DNA of 64,000 nucleotides. Source: Streptomyces sp. 1331.2. GTDB taxonomy: Bacteria > Actinomycetota > Actinomycetes > Streptomycetales > Streptomycetaceae. The DNA lies in the NCBI RefSeq assembly GCF_900199205.1, contig NZ_OBMJ01000003.1:291602-355601 (forward strand), in the 5' to 3' direction. Both the position numbers and the translations under genes were made by a program. The notes under the pieces are model-generated. The model searched no databases. It had not been told where the DNA came from and saw only the letters and a list, made by a program, of their open reading frames with translations. Of the stretch, positions 35,121 to 42,979 are shown one piece after another (the stretch's first letter is position 1; each line of letters opens with the position of its first letter).

Positions 35121-35567
35121 TCACACACAGGCGCCGGGAGACTCCGCGTACCCGTACGTGGTCGATCCGTCGACGAACCACACGCGCAGGTAGTAACAGT
35201 GGCTCGTCGCCATGGCGATGTGGCCGCTGTACACCTTCCGGCCCCAGTCGGGACCGATGGCCGGACCGATGATGCCCAGATTGGTGGGTGGTACGACCGT
35301 GTAGATCGGCCCTCCTGACTGCCAGGCCGGCTTGTCCATGATCGAGTACCACACCTGGATGTCCGTCTCCGGCGTGATGACCCCGGCGACCCATCCGCCG
35401 TCCGTGACCATGCACGGGTTCAGCTGAATGGACTCGGGGTAGGTGCCCGGGTCCGTCTGGCCGCGGCAACCTCCGTTCGCGCTTGCGGTTCCGGCCACAC
35501 CCACGTTCAGGCCGACGGCGGTCACCAGAGCCGCAGCTCCGAGCGCCGTGAGTCGTTTCGCTCTCAC
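35121..35567 (-). CDS. Small secreted protein (148 aa)
   Basis: GTG 35567 with AGGAGG seven bases upstream starts a Sec signal (MRAKRLTALGAAALVTAVGL) cleaved after ASA or ASAN. The mature domain has four cysteines (CRGQTDPG, NPCMV, SHCYYLRVWF, final GACV) and an aromatic beta-rich texture, likely two disulfides. No enzyme motif. It belongs to a run of similar small secreted proteins (this gene, 35631, 36403, 37013). Function unknown; such proteins appear near streptomycete surface or antagonism loci. Confidence 0.75.
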   Translation of the reverse strand: MRAKRLTALGAAALVTAVGLNVGVAGTASANGGCRGQTDPGTYPESIQLNPCMVTDGGWVAGVITPETDIQVWYSIMDKPAWQSGGPIYTVVPPTNLGIIGPAIGPDWGRKVYSGHIAMATSHCYYLRVWFVDGSTTYGYAESPGACV

Positions 35568-35630
35568 GTCTTCCTCCTGTGAAGAATCGGCCGGCTGGGT
35601 CGCTCGGCCGAAGCGGTGTCCGTCCGGCTG

Positions 35631-36029
35631 TCAGCCGAGGTAGATCGGGTCGGTGCCGAAGGTCCAGGAGCTTCCGGACCTCGCGTAGACCTGGATCGGG
35701 GTGCTGCCGTAGCCCTCGCCGGAGACGTAGTCACACTGGCCGGGCGCGAGGACGGGGGTGACGTGCCCCGGGCTGGTGACGTAGTGGCCCGCCGTGTCCC
35801 TGATCCAGAAATAGAAGCTGTTCGCCGAGCTCTGGTAGTTGCACAGCCGGGCGGACACCCACGGGTTCTCGTCCGACGTGTGCCAGCCCGTGATCTCCAC
35901 GCCGTGCGCGGAGTTGGAGTCGACTCCGGTCGCGGCGGACGCGGTTCCCGAGGCGAGCCCCAGCCCCGTGACGGTCAGCGCGGTCACCGCGGCGAGGGAG
36001 GCGACTCGACGCCCCGACTTGAACTGCAT
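35631..36029 (-). CDS. Small secreted protein (132 aa)
   Basis: ATG 36029 with AAGGGGAAG upstream. Signal peptide MQFKSGRRVASLAAVTALTV, cleaved after ASA. The mature part is beta-rich with two Cys (SARLCNYQSSANSFYFWIRD and GQCDYVSGEGYG), ending TFGTDPIYLG. It resembles the 35121 protein in layout (a YYLRVWF/YFWIRD strand near the end) though not closely in sequence. The two are tandem, 64 bp apart, likely co-transcribed from the divergent region at 36030-36402. Confidence 0.75.
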   Translation of the reverse strand: MQFKSGRRVASLAAVTALTVTGLGLASGTASAATGVDSNSAHGVEITGWHTSDENPWVSARLCNYQSSANSFYFWIRDTAGHYVTSPGHVTPVLAPGQCDYVSGEGYGSTPIQVYARSGSSWTFGTDPIYLG

Positions 36030-36402
36030 GTCTTCCCCTTCGATTCGGACGGAAGGAACGATCCGTTGCGAGCCGGCCGTACCACCGGTGGTGCCGACTG
36101 CCGCGTGGTGGCGGGCGGTTCGGCGTCCATCCTTGCCGTCGGACGTGTCGGCCCACCACGACGTTGACCCGTCGTTGACCGGACACTTCCGTACGGCGGG
36201 CGCTCCGGGGAGGGGGGAGGAAAGGGACGGTCCGGGCGGCGGGGCCCGCGAGTGTCAGGCCAACGTCCGGTCAACGTCGTTCCCCGTCCCCCTCGTGACC
36301 GGCACCCTGGTGTGCGGACGAAGGGGCGGGACCAGCACGGTGCCGTCCTGGTGCCGTCCTGGTGCCGACCCCGCCGAACCCACCCACCCCCGGAAAGGCC
36401 TC
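36030..36402. promoter_or_regulatory. Divergent control region with a 12-bp inverted repeat
   Basis: 373 bp between divergent secreted-protein genes. CGTTGACCGGAC at 36173-36184 is inverted exactly at 36265-36276 (GTCCGGTCAACG), 80 bp apart, with a further GTTGAC copy at 36162. It could be a pair of binding sites for one regulator serving both directions. No clear -10 elements at standard spacing. Confidence 0.4.
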
Positions 36403-36906
36403 ATGCCCGCCATACGCAGGAAGCTCATGATCGGGGCGCTGATCGGCGCCTCCCTCCTCGCCGGGATCGCGGACACCGCGGCGGCGAGCCCGGCCGCCGC
36501 GGCCTCGTGCTCCTACACCGGCCGCTACGGGACGCAGGACATCCGCACCTCGCAGGGCGAGTACGTCGGCTTCGTGGAACTCCTCTACGCCCCGGCCTGC
36601 CGCAGCGTCGAGGCGCACTTCCACGTCGACTCCACCTTCACGTCCCACCACTCGGGCTGGAACGTGGACCTCTCGCTCTACAACAACAAGGCCGCGCCCG
36701 CCGTCGTCAGGAACGTCTCCAGCGGCAACTCGTCCTTCTCGGACTACACGACGCCGCCGGCCTCCATCGACGGGTACCCGAGCATGCAGTTCACCGCCTT
36801 CCTGGGCTGGGTCTACAACACGTGCTCGATCGACCAGGGCTCCGCCTGGTGGGACTTCCACACCGGAACGCCGTCCCCGAACACCTGGGGAAGCTACCGG
36901 TGCTGA
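36403..36906 (+). CDS. Small secreted protein (167 aa)
   Basis: ATG 36403 with GGAAAGG upstream. Sec signal (MPAIRRKLMIGALIGASLLA), cleavage after ASA near residue 33. The mature domain has four Cys (SCSYTGRYG, APACRSVEAHFHVD, YNTCSIDQG, final SYRC), aromatic strands and Asn-Ser-rich turns (NVSSGNSSFSDYTTPP). Not an obvious enzyme; likely a small disulfide-stabilised beta protein. It is followed, 106 bp later on the same strand, by another of the set. Confidence 0.75.
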   Translation: MPAIRRKLMIGALIGASLLAGIADTAAASPAAAASCSYTGRYGTQDIRTSQGEYVGFVELLYAPACRSVEAHFHVDSTFTSHHSGWNVDLSLYNNKAAPAVVRNVSSGNSSFSDYTTPPASIDGYPSMQFTAFLGWVYNTCSIDQGSAWWDFHTGTPSPNTWGSYRC

Positions 36907-37012
36907 CCGGGGCGTCGCCCACGGCCCACGCCCACGCCCCCGGCCCATCGCCCACAGCCCACGGCTCACAGCCCATCGCGCGAACACCAGAGACTACTCA
37001 CTTGGGGGAACG

Positions 37013-37429
37013 ATGAAACGCGCACTCCGCGCACTCACCCGCTCCGCGACCGCGCTGGCGCTCGCGACCGGCGGCGTCATCGCGCTCGGCGCGGGCACCG
37101 CCCACGCCGGCACCAACTGCTCCGACTACCTGTGGAGCAACTACGCCACCGAGTACCGGGTCTGCCTCACCTACAACGACCCGACCCACGCCACGGTCTC
37201 CTGGTCGGTGAACACCAGCTACTCGAAGACCGACGAGCGTTTCCACCTCAAGGTCGTCAGCAACTGCACCGACCAGAACATCTGGACCGACTGGAACGAC
37301 TGGTCGCAGAGCGCCCGGAACAACGGCGGTGCGAGCATCGGCTGCGGCATGGGCATCATCGGCGGGGTCGAGATCGAGCTCTACCCGACCGAGTCCGGCA
37401 ACTACAGCGGCCCCACCGCCTCGGCCTGA
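37013..37429 (+). CDS. Small secreted protein (138 aa)
   Basis: Signal peptide MKRALRALTRSATALALATG, cleavage after AHA. The mature part has CSDYLWSNYATEYRVCLTYN, NTSYSKTDERFHLKVVSNCT and IGCGMGIIGGVEIELYPTES, four Cys, beta-rich. GGGGGAACG stands just before ATG 37013. Three bases after its stop begins a second, related tail (37433-37580) that repeats the LYPTES ending, so this may be the intact copy of a small tandem duplication. Confidence 0.75.
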   Translation: MKRALRALTRSATALALATGGVIALGAGTAHAGTNCSDYLWSNYATEYRVCLTYNDPTHATVSWSVNTSYSKTDERFHLKVVSNCTDQNIWTDWNDWSQSARNNGGASIGCGMGIIGGVEIELYPTESGNYSGPTASA

Positions 37430-37432
37430 GAG

Positions 37433-37580
37433 GTGTTCGATACCGACAACGGCATGAACGTTGGCGACGCCTGGGTCCACTGCGCCTCGGGCGGCTTCGA
37501 GGCGTCCCTCTACCCGACCGAATCGGGCCTCCGGGGCGGCGCCGTCGTCCGCGCCGGACAGCCCCCGCCCACCGCCCCCA
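37433..37580 (+). pseudogene. Fragment related to the preceding secreted protein
   Basis: From GTG 37433 the frame reads FDTDNGMNVGDAWVHCASGG then FEASLYPTES, echoing the IELYPTES ending of the previous gene, and then dissolves into Pro/Ala repeats. There is no signal peptide. It looks like the C-terminal end of a duplicated copy, or an extension of the 37013 protein cut off by a premature stop. Confidence 0.4.
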
Positions 37581-37680
37581 CCACCAACCCGGCGAACCTT
37601 CCGGGCGGAGCACCAGCCTCCCCCACCGCCGTAGCGGCGAGGCATCGTCCGGGGCCCGGCACCACGGCCGGGCCCCGGAC

Positions 37681-37736
37681 GCGTCACTGCGTCACTGCGT
37701 CACTGCGTCACTGCGTCACTGCGTCACTGCGTCACT
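37681..37736. repeat. 8-bp tandem repeat GCGTCACT
   Basis: Seven exact copies in a row, ending ten bases before the stop of the HAD phosphatase on the minus strand. A slippage-prone microsatellite in the space between convergent genes. Confidence 0.9.
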
Positions 37737-37746
37737 GCGGGAACGG

Positions 37747-38379
37747 TCAGGAGAGCAGGCCGTCGTAGTCCGGCAGCTTGAAGGTCTTCTCGGCGTGGCC
37801 GCCGTTCAGGTCCGTCCAGTTGTTGCCGACGCTGGCGACGATCGTGTAGCCCTCGTTCTCGACCTTGATCCGCTCCTCCGTCTTGTACTGCTGCACCGGC
37901 TTGGTCAGGTCGCCCAGGTCGCGTCCGCGCAGCTCGTCCACGGTGTAGCCGGCCTTCTGCAGGCTGTACCGGGTGACGGATTCGATGAAGCCCGGGCGCG
38001 CAGTGACGAAGATGATCGTGACCCCGCGCGCGTGGGCGTACTGCGCCAGCTCCACCACCGGCGCTATGCCCGGCATCGTGAACGGGTGGAAGTGCGTCGC
38101 CAGGGTGGTGTTGTCGATGTCGAAGACGATCGCGGGCTTCTCGCCCGCCTTCGGGGTGGCGGTGCGCTGCTCGATGTAGGCGCGGGCGGGCGCGATCGCC
38201 GCGGTGACGTCAGCCAACCACTGCTGCTCGCTCACCGAGCTGCCGGCCGCGACGGCAGGAGCAGCGGCGGAAACAGCCGGGGCCGGGGCGGCCGGGGCGG
38301 CGACCGCGGGGGCGGCGAGGCCGGCGGTGATCGCCGCCGTCAGGGTCACGGTGGCGACGAGCTTGGCCTTGATGCTCAT
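37747..38379 (-). CDS. Secreted HAD-superfamily acid phosphatase (class B/C-like)
   Basis: 210 residues. ATG 38379 begins a Sec signal (MSIKAKLVATVTLTAAITAG) followed by an Ala/Pro-rich linker. The catalytic domain has HAD motif I (IVFDIDNTTL, nucleophile and acid Asp), motif II in IIFVTARPGFIE, a Lys in KPVQQYKTEERIKVE and motif IV around VGNNWTDLNGGHAEKTFKLP. This is the plant-type/HAD_2 acid phosphatase layout, an exported phosphomonoesterase. A GTAGG-CAA-CCTAC palindrome (38426-38438) sits about 47 bp upstream of the start and may be an operator. Confidence 0.88.
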   Translation of the reverse strand: MSIKAKLVATVTLTAAITAGLAAPAVAAPAAPAPAVSAAAPAVAAGSSVSEQQWLADVTAAIAPARAYIEQRTATPKAGEKPAIVFDIDNTTLATHFHPFTMPGIAPVVELAQYAHARGVTIIFVTARPGFIESVTRYSLQKAGYTVDELRGRDLGDLTKPVQQYKTEERIKVENEGYTIVASVGNNWTDLNGGHAEKTFKLPDYDGLLS

Positions 38380-38425
38380 ATCAGGAACTCGGCTTTCTTC
38401 TGATTGATGATCAGACAATCGGTAT

Positions 38426-38438
38426 GTAGGCAACCTAC
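38426..38438 (-). promoter_or_regulatory. Palindrome in the acid-phosphatase promoter region
   Basis: GTAGGCAACCTAC, perfect 5-bp arms with a three-base centre, in a locally AT-richer stretch upstream of the phosphatase gene. Could be a repressor or activator half-site pair; no regulator named. Confidence 0.35.
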
Positions 38439-38681
38439 GAACCCGTCGAAGCGTCAATCAAGCCGATCGGGTGGCAACTTGCTGACGATCGGCGGCCCCG
38501 GCGCCGGCTCCGGCCGAACGGAGGGGGCCCACCCAGCCGTTCGGCGGGCCCGCGCCGCACCATTCCCACCCGTTCGAGTGACCTGGCTGCCCATATCGTG
38601 CGGGCGCGCTGGGCATCAGGGATGTCAAGGAAGCCGCTGCCGAGCACTCGGCGGTCCCCACGAGCAGATCAGAGGATCGTC

Positions 38682-39728
38682 ATGCCCCACCCGCTGCAAT
38701 CCGCCGCCCTCCGGCAGCCCGAGACCCCGGACCACCGCGCCGGGTACCGGCGCACGCTCTCGGCCTACCGCGACGAGCTCCGGGCCGAGGTCGAGCGGCG
38801 CTGGGGCGCCGAACAGCAGGAGCCGGAGACGATCTGCCGCCACGCGCTGCTCCCGGCGGGCAAGCTCGTACGCCCGCTGCTCTGCCTGGAGTCGACGGCC
38901 GCGGTCGGCGGCACGGCGGCCCAGGTGATGCCGGCCGCGCTCGGAATCGAAGCCGGCCACGTGGCGAGCCTGATCCACGACGACATCATCGACGGGGACG
39001 ACACCCGGCGCGGACGCCCCGCCGTGCAGCACCGGTTCGGGATCGACCGCGCGATCCTGGCCGGCGACAGGATGATCTTCTCGATGTTCCAGGGGCTGGC
39101 CGAATGCCAGGACCGCGGCGTCCCCACCGAGCGGATCGTCCAGGCCCTGCGCGTCTTCGCCGACATGGGCGCCGACCTGTGCCGCGGCGCGACGGTCGAA
39201 CTGGCGCTGGGCGGAGACCCCTCCTGCACCGTGGAGGACTACCTCGCCATGACCCGGCTCAAGACCGCGGCGGGGATCCGGGGCGCCTGCCAGATCGGAG
39301 CGGTCCTGGGCGGCGGCACCCCCGAGGAGGTCCACGCGCTCGGCGTCTACGGGGACGAACTCGGCACCGCGTTCCAGATCCAGGACGACCTGCTGCCCTA
39401 CGACCACGACCGTTCCCCCACCGGCAAGCCGGCCACCAGCGACCTGCGCAACCGCCGCCCCACCCTCCCGATCCTGCTGGCCCACCGGACGGCAAGCCCC
39501 GGCGACCGCGACACCGTCGAGCAGATGCTCGCCGGCCGCCTGGACACGCACACCGCACACCGCCGGATCCACGAGGTCGTCCACCGCACCGGCGCCATGG
39601 CCGCGGCCCACCGCATCGCCCAACGCCACCTCCACCGGGCCCGTGCCGCACTCACCGCCCTCCCGGCCACCGGCAGCCGCACCCGCCTCACCCTCCTCGC
39701 CGACGACGTGCTCGGCAGCGGCCGATAG
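38682..39728 (+). CDS. Polyprenyl (isoprenyl) diphosphate synthase
   Basis: 348 residues, soluble all-helical prenyltransferase that adds isopentenyl diphosphate units to an allylic primer. First Asp-rich motif LIHDDIIDGDDTRRGRP (DDxxD) near residue 105. Second Asp-rich region FQIQDDLLPYDHD near residue 235. The preceding PLLCLESTAAVGG and HRFGIDRAILAGDRMIF are typical of the family. ATG 38682 has GAGGA six bases upstream. No terpene cyclase, squalene synthase or other isoprenoid gene lies beside it, so the chain length and pathway cannot be set from context. Confidence 0.88.
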   Translation: MPHPLQSAALRQPETPDHRAGYRRTLSAYRDELRAEVERRWGAEQQEPETICRHALLPAGKLVRPLLCLESTAAVGGTAAQVMPAALGIEAGHVASLIHDDIIDGDDTRRGRPAVQHRFGIDRAILAGDRMIFSMFQGLAECQDRGVPTERIVQALRVFADMGADLCRGATVELALGGDPSCTVEDYLAMTRLKTAAGIRGACQIGAVLGGGTPEEVHALGVYGDELGTAFQIQDDLLPYDHDRSPTGKPATSDLRNRRPTLPILLAHRTASPGDRDTVEQMLAGRLDTHTAHRRIHEVVHRTGAMAAAHRIAQRHLHRARAALTALPATGSRTRLTLLADDVLGSGR

Positions 39729-39832
39729 CGGCGCCCAAGCAGCGACGGAGCAGTGCCGGAGCGGCGACGACGACCGGGCCGGCGACGCGCCAACTCGCCG
39801 GCTTCGTCGACGTACCGACGGTCCGTCCGTCC

Positions 39833-40663
39833 TCAGGCGACCCAGGCGCTCGTCAGGGTCTGGACGGCCGACCCGTCGAGGTCCTTGAGCTTGGTGGCGG
39901 CGAAGGCGCGCGCGGCGTCGGAGGTGAGCAGGCGGAAGGGCGGCTGCTCGGCGGCGAGGAGGTCGGTGATCCGGGCGGCGACGTCCTGCGAGGTCTGGGC
40001 GTTGGCGAAGGCGCCACGGGTGCGCTCCAGGTAGGCGGCCAGCGCCGGTGCGTACGGTCCGGCCTGCTCCAGCGGGTCCTCGGCGAGGCGCACGTTGCTG
40101 ACGAACTCGCTGGCCACCGCGCCCGGTTCGACCACGCTGACGGACACGCCGGCGGTGGCGGCGACCGGCGCGAGGGATTCCATGTAGCCCTCGACGGCGA
40201 ACTTGGCGGCGCAGTAGGCCTCGTTGAAGGGCTGGCCGACCACGCCGCCGACGCTGGTGACGGTCAGCAGCCGGCCCTTGCTCGCCCGCAGCAGGGGCAG
40301 GGCGGCCTTGGTGACGTGCAGGACGCCGAAGAAGTTGACCTCCATCACGGCGCGGACGTCCTCGACGCTCTCCTGCTCCAGGGTGCCGACGTGGCCCGCG
40401 CCGGCGTTGTTGACCAGCGCGTCCAGCCGGTCGAGGCCGGACAGGCAGGCCTCGACGGAGGCCGGGTCGGTCACGTCCAGGGCCCGGACGTCGACGGTGA
40501 CCCCGGCTTCCGCTGCCGCCGCCAGCAGCGCGTCCGCCTTGGTGGTGTCGCGCATGGTGGCGATCACGTGCCAGCCGCTGCGCGCGGCGGCGACGGCGGT
40601 GGCCAGGCCGATGCCGGAGGAGGTGCCGGTGATCAGGACGGTCTTGGTGGTCGCCGTAGTCAT
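39833..40663 (-). CDS. Short-chain dehydrogenase/reductase
   Basis: 276 residues, classical SDR. NAD(P) loop TVLITGTSSGIGLATAVAAA (TGxxxGIG), ALVNNAGAGHVG, catalytic Ser in LTVTSVGGVVG, and the Tyr-x3-Lys pair in EAYCAAKFAVEGYM. VEPGAVASEF follows as in this class. Substrate unknown. It is divergent from the MarR gene, with two palindromes between, so it is very probably the repressed target. TTG/GTG alternatives are not needed, since ATG 40663 fits family length. Confidence 0.9.
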   Translation of the reverse strand: MTTATTKTVLITGTSSGIGLATAVAAARSGWHVIATMRDTTKADALLAAAAEAGVTVDVRALDVTDPASVEACLSGLDRLDALVNNAGAGHVGTLEQESVEDVRAVMEVNFFGVLHVTKAALPLLRASKGRLLTVTSVGGVVGQPFNEAYCAAKFAVEGYMESLAPVAATAGVSVSVVEPGAVASEFVSNVRLAEDPLEQAGPYAPALAAYLERTRGAFANAQTSQDVAARITDLLAAEQPPFRLLTSDAARAFAATKLKDLDGSAVQTLTSAWVA

Positions 40664-40682
40664 GGTGGGAACTCCCTCTTAC

Positions 40683-40710
40683 TTATGTTTCATAACCAAT
40701 ATGGGTCATA
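40683..40710 (-). promoter_or_regulatory. MarR-type operator pair between SDR and marR genes
   Basis: Two AT-rich palindromes, TTATGTTTCATAA (40683-40695) and TATGGGTCATA (40700-40710), 16 bp centre to centre, in the only A/T-rich patch of the area. Position and symmetry fit a MarR dimer site controlling both divergent genes. Confidence 0.6.
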
Positions 40711-40762
40711 ACTATGCTCCCCGATAGTTCAGCCTGTCAAGTACCTCGGTATGCTGGACGGC

Positions 40763-41182
40763 ATGTCCCAGCCACCGGATGAGCTCACCCGGGAGATCGT
40801 CGGCCTCATCGCGGCCGTCACCCGCCGCTACGCCAAGGAGTTCGAGGCCGCCGCGGCGACCCACGACCTCACGTCGCTGCAGGCCAAGGCGCTGCTCGCC
40901 GCCGAGGAGCCGGTCCCGACCCGCCGGATCGCGGAGCGGCTGCACGCCGAGCCGTCCAACGTGACGGTGATCATCGACCGACTGGAGTCCCGGGGCCTGG
41001 TGGAGCGCAGCGTCGACCCGGGCGACCGCCGGGTCAAGCGCGTCGCCGCCACCGAAGCGGGGCGCAGCGTCGCCGCCGACCTGCGCACCCGGATGCCCTT
41101 CGCCGCCGACCCCCTGGCCAGGCTCAGCACGGGCCAGCGCGAGGACCTGCGCGCACTGCTGCACCTGGTCCTGGAGGCCTGA
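40763..41182 (+). CDS. MarR-family transcriptional regulator
   Basis: 139 residues from ATG 40763 (an in-frame ATG at 40751 would add four). Winged helix: LTSLQAKALLAAEEPVPTRR, recognition region IAERLHAEPSNVTVIIDRLE, wing SRGLVERSVDPGDRRVKRVA. Dimer helices at both ends (EIVGLIAAVTRRYAKEFEAA and LRALLHLVLEA). It should repress the divergent SDR and itself until a small ligand binds. A GC hairpin follows the stop. Confidence 0.9.
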   Translation: MSQPPDELTREIVGLIAAVTRRYAKEFEAAAATHDLTSLQAKALLAAEEPVPTRRIAERLHAEPSNVTVIIDRLESRGLVERSVDPGDRRVKRVAATEAGRSVAADLRTRMPFAADPLARLSTGQREDLRALLHLVLEA

Positions 41183-41218
41183 CGGCGCCGTGCCACCCAC
41201 CCGGGATCCCGGGCGCCG
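41183..41218 (+). terminator. Hairpin after marR
   Basis: CGGCGCC/GGCGCCG arms enclose a perfect CCCGGGATCCCGGG palindrome just after the stop codon. Confidence 0.5.
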
Positions 41219-41409
41219 CCGTCCTGCACACCCGCAAGGCCCCCCGCACCCGCCGACCCGATCGTTTTCGGTCAGGTGCGCCGATCCTTCGATCCAGACC
41301 TATCCGCAACCGATCACCCGTCGCTAGGGTGCGGCCCGTCCCCGTTGTTACGCCCTCCCCCGCGGCCGTACCCGCAGCAGGGGAGCAGACCGAACGGAAC
41401 GGTGTCACC

Positions 41410-41850
41410 GTGACCAGGATCCTCCGTCAGCTGACCACCCGGGCTGCAAGGGCGGCCGCCACGGTCGCCGTCCTCGCGGCCGCCCTCACCGGCACGACGG
41501 CCGGAACCGCCTCCGCCACCGGCGGCTGGAGCTGCTCCGGAGCGCCCGTTCCGGCCGGCTACGTCATCACCATGTACGACGCCAGTGGCTGCAACAACCA
41601 CGGCGCCTGGTTCCAGCAGCCCGCCCAGAACCGCCTCTGGACCTGCTCCGGCTCACCGATCGTCTCCGGCTACGTCCTGACGAACTACGACTCCCGCGGC
41701 TGCAGCGGCGTCGGCGCCTGGTTCCACGAACTGGTCCGCAACGGCATCTGGACCTGCCCGTACTCCCCGATCCCCGCCGGCTACCGCAGCACCTCCTACG
41801 ACGCCCGCGGCTGCAGCGGCCTCGGCGCCTGGCTCACCATCAAGGTCTGA
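41410..41850 (+). CDS. Secreted protein made of three 44-residue repeats
   Basis: 146 residues. GTG 41410, Sec signal (TRILRQLTTRAARAAATVAV) cleaved after ASA. The mature protein is three near-identical units beginning GGWSCSGAPVPAGYVITMYD, then LWTCSGSPIVSGYVLTNYDS and IWTCPYSPIPAGYRSTSYDA, each with two Cys (CxG..GC) and a GAWF/GAWL end. Each unit should form one disulfide. I know no enzyme with this pattern. It could be a surface-binding or antimicrobial beta protein. A terminator hairpin follows. Confidence 0.7.
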   Translation: MTRILRQLTTRAARAAATVAVLAAALTGTTAGTASATGGWSCSGAPVPAGYVITMYDASGCNNHGAWFQQPAQNRLWTCSGSPIVSGYVLTNYDSRGCSGVGAWFHELVRNGIWTCPYSPIPAGYRSTSYDARGCSGLGAWLTIKV

Positions 41851-41871
41851 CGGGGACCGGCCGACCCCACA

Positions 41872-41909
41872 GGAGCCTGGGCCCGACGAAGACACCGAGC
41901 CCGGGCTCC
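41872..41909 (+). terminator. Hairpin after the triple-repeat secreted protein
   Basis: 11-bp stem with one G-T pair (GGAGCCTGGGC and GCCCGGGCTCC), 16-base loop, followed by CCCCTTTC. Confidence 0.6.
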
Positions 41910-42319
41910 CCCCTTTCAACGGCGCCGTCGCCCCGGGGACAGCCCGCCCATGCCGGAAGTCACGGCAGGCATTATTCGCACGCCCCACCCGCCGGTCACG
42001 ACCACCCCATTCACACCGCCTTTCCGTGTTTCCTCCCCCCCTCCGCCGTGCGTGCACGGCCGAGCACTCGGGCGGGACGGGACTCAGCTTCCAACGCGGC
42101 TCCGGACACGGCTTCCGACACGGCTTCCGACACGGAATCGGCCCCCGTAACCGGCCCACGAAACCGATCATTGTGCGCAAACGCACGCGGGTCGTGTCGA
42201 GCTCTCAGTTGATCATCTGGAATGCTGTTCCCCGTCCGCCGTCCAATGGCTCTGAGCGGCGGGCATTCCGAAGTACCGGGCAACACCGCCCGGGAAGCCC
42301 ACGGAGAGAACGGAACATC
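41910..42319. other. Intergenic region before parA
   Basis: About 410 bp without a convincing gene. It contains a twice-repeated GGCTTCCGACAC unit (42110-42133) and an A/T-richer patch (42150-42230). No iteron array or recognisable parS (TGTTTCACGTGAAACA-like) site was seen by eye. GAGAGAACGGA precedes parA. Confidence 0.5.
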
Positions 42320-42979
42320 ATGAAGCCATCAGTGCTTGTCGTGTCCACCGACCCCCAGGGGTCCGCCGTCGTCTGGGCCGAGCGGGTCGGGGACAACCTG
42401 CCGTTCGACTTCATGGCGGCGCACGACCAGGCCGAACAGCTCGTCCACCTCAAGAAGACCGGCGCGAAGATCCACGTCATCGCCAACCAGAAGGGCGGCG
42501 TGGGCAAGACCACCACCACGGTCAACCTCGCGGCGTGCACCTTCGACGTCCTCGGCGAGAAGGACGAGTACCAGCACATCTTCATCGACACGCCGGGCAC
42601 CCTGGCGGACGAGCAGATCCTGCGCAACGCCCTGGAGATCGCGGACGACGTCCTCGTCCCGATGATCACCGAGCCGCTGTGCTTCGACCCGACGGCCCGG
42701 ACCATCCAGAAGGTCATCGAGCCGATGGACATCCCCTTCCGGATCGTCGTCAACAACTGGGACCCGCGGGACGGCCGCGCCGACCTCGAAGACACCGAGG
42801 CGTACATCGCGGCGAGGGGTTGGCCCCGCGCCAAGACCGTCCTGCGCCGCTACAAGATCCACTCGCGCGCGGTCGCCGAAGGCACCGTCGTCACCCAGTA
42901 CAAGGAGAGCGGCACCGCCTACCGGGCCCGCGAGGACTTCTTCCGCCTCTCCCTCGAACTCGGTTACGGGGGTCGCTGA
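42320..42979 (+). CDS. ParA/KorSA-like ATPase with permuted motif order
   Basis: 219 residues from ATG 42320. ParA-family ATPases segregate DNA with ParB. Every conserved segment is present but in an unexpected order. The protein opens with the switch-I/Walker A' block (PSVLVVSTDPQGSAVVWAER, then LPFDFMAAHDQAEQLVHLKK). Only then comes the deviant Walker A (IHVIANQKGGVGKTTTTVNL), which in this family is at the extreme N-terminus. Walker B (YQHIFIDTPG) and the C-terminal half follow normally. The two blocks, about 47 and 35 residues, have been exchanged without breaking the frame. It overlaps the ParB start by one base. Whether it folds as an ATPase is open. Confidence 0.85.
   Translation: MKPSVLVVSTDPQGSAVVWAERVGDNLPFDFMAAHDQAEQLVHLKKTGAKIHVIANQKGGVGKTTTTVNLAACTFDVLGEKDEYQHIFIDTPGTLADEQILRNALEIADDVLVPMITEPLCFDPTARTIQKVIEPMDIPFRIVVNNWDPRDGRADLEDTEAYIAARGWPRAKTVLRRYKIHSRAVAEGTVVTQYKESGTAYRAREDFFRLSLELGYGGR

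Noticed and set aside
38682..39728. Terpene biosynthetic cluster
   Set aside because: Only the prenyl synthase is present; no cyclase, phytoene synthase or tailoring gene adjoins it.
41910..42319. parS or plasmid origin upstream of parA
   Set aside because: No consensus parS, iterons or replication gene could be found by eye; only short direct repeats.
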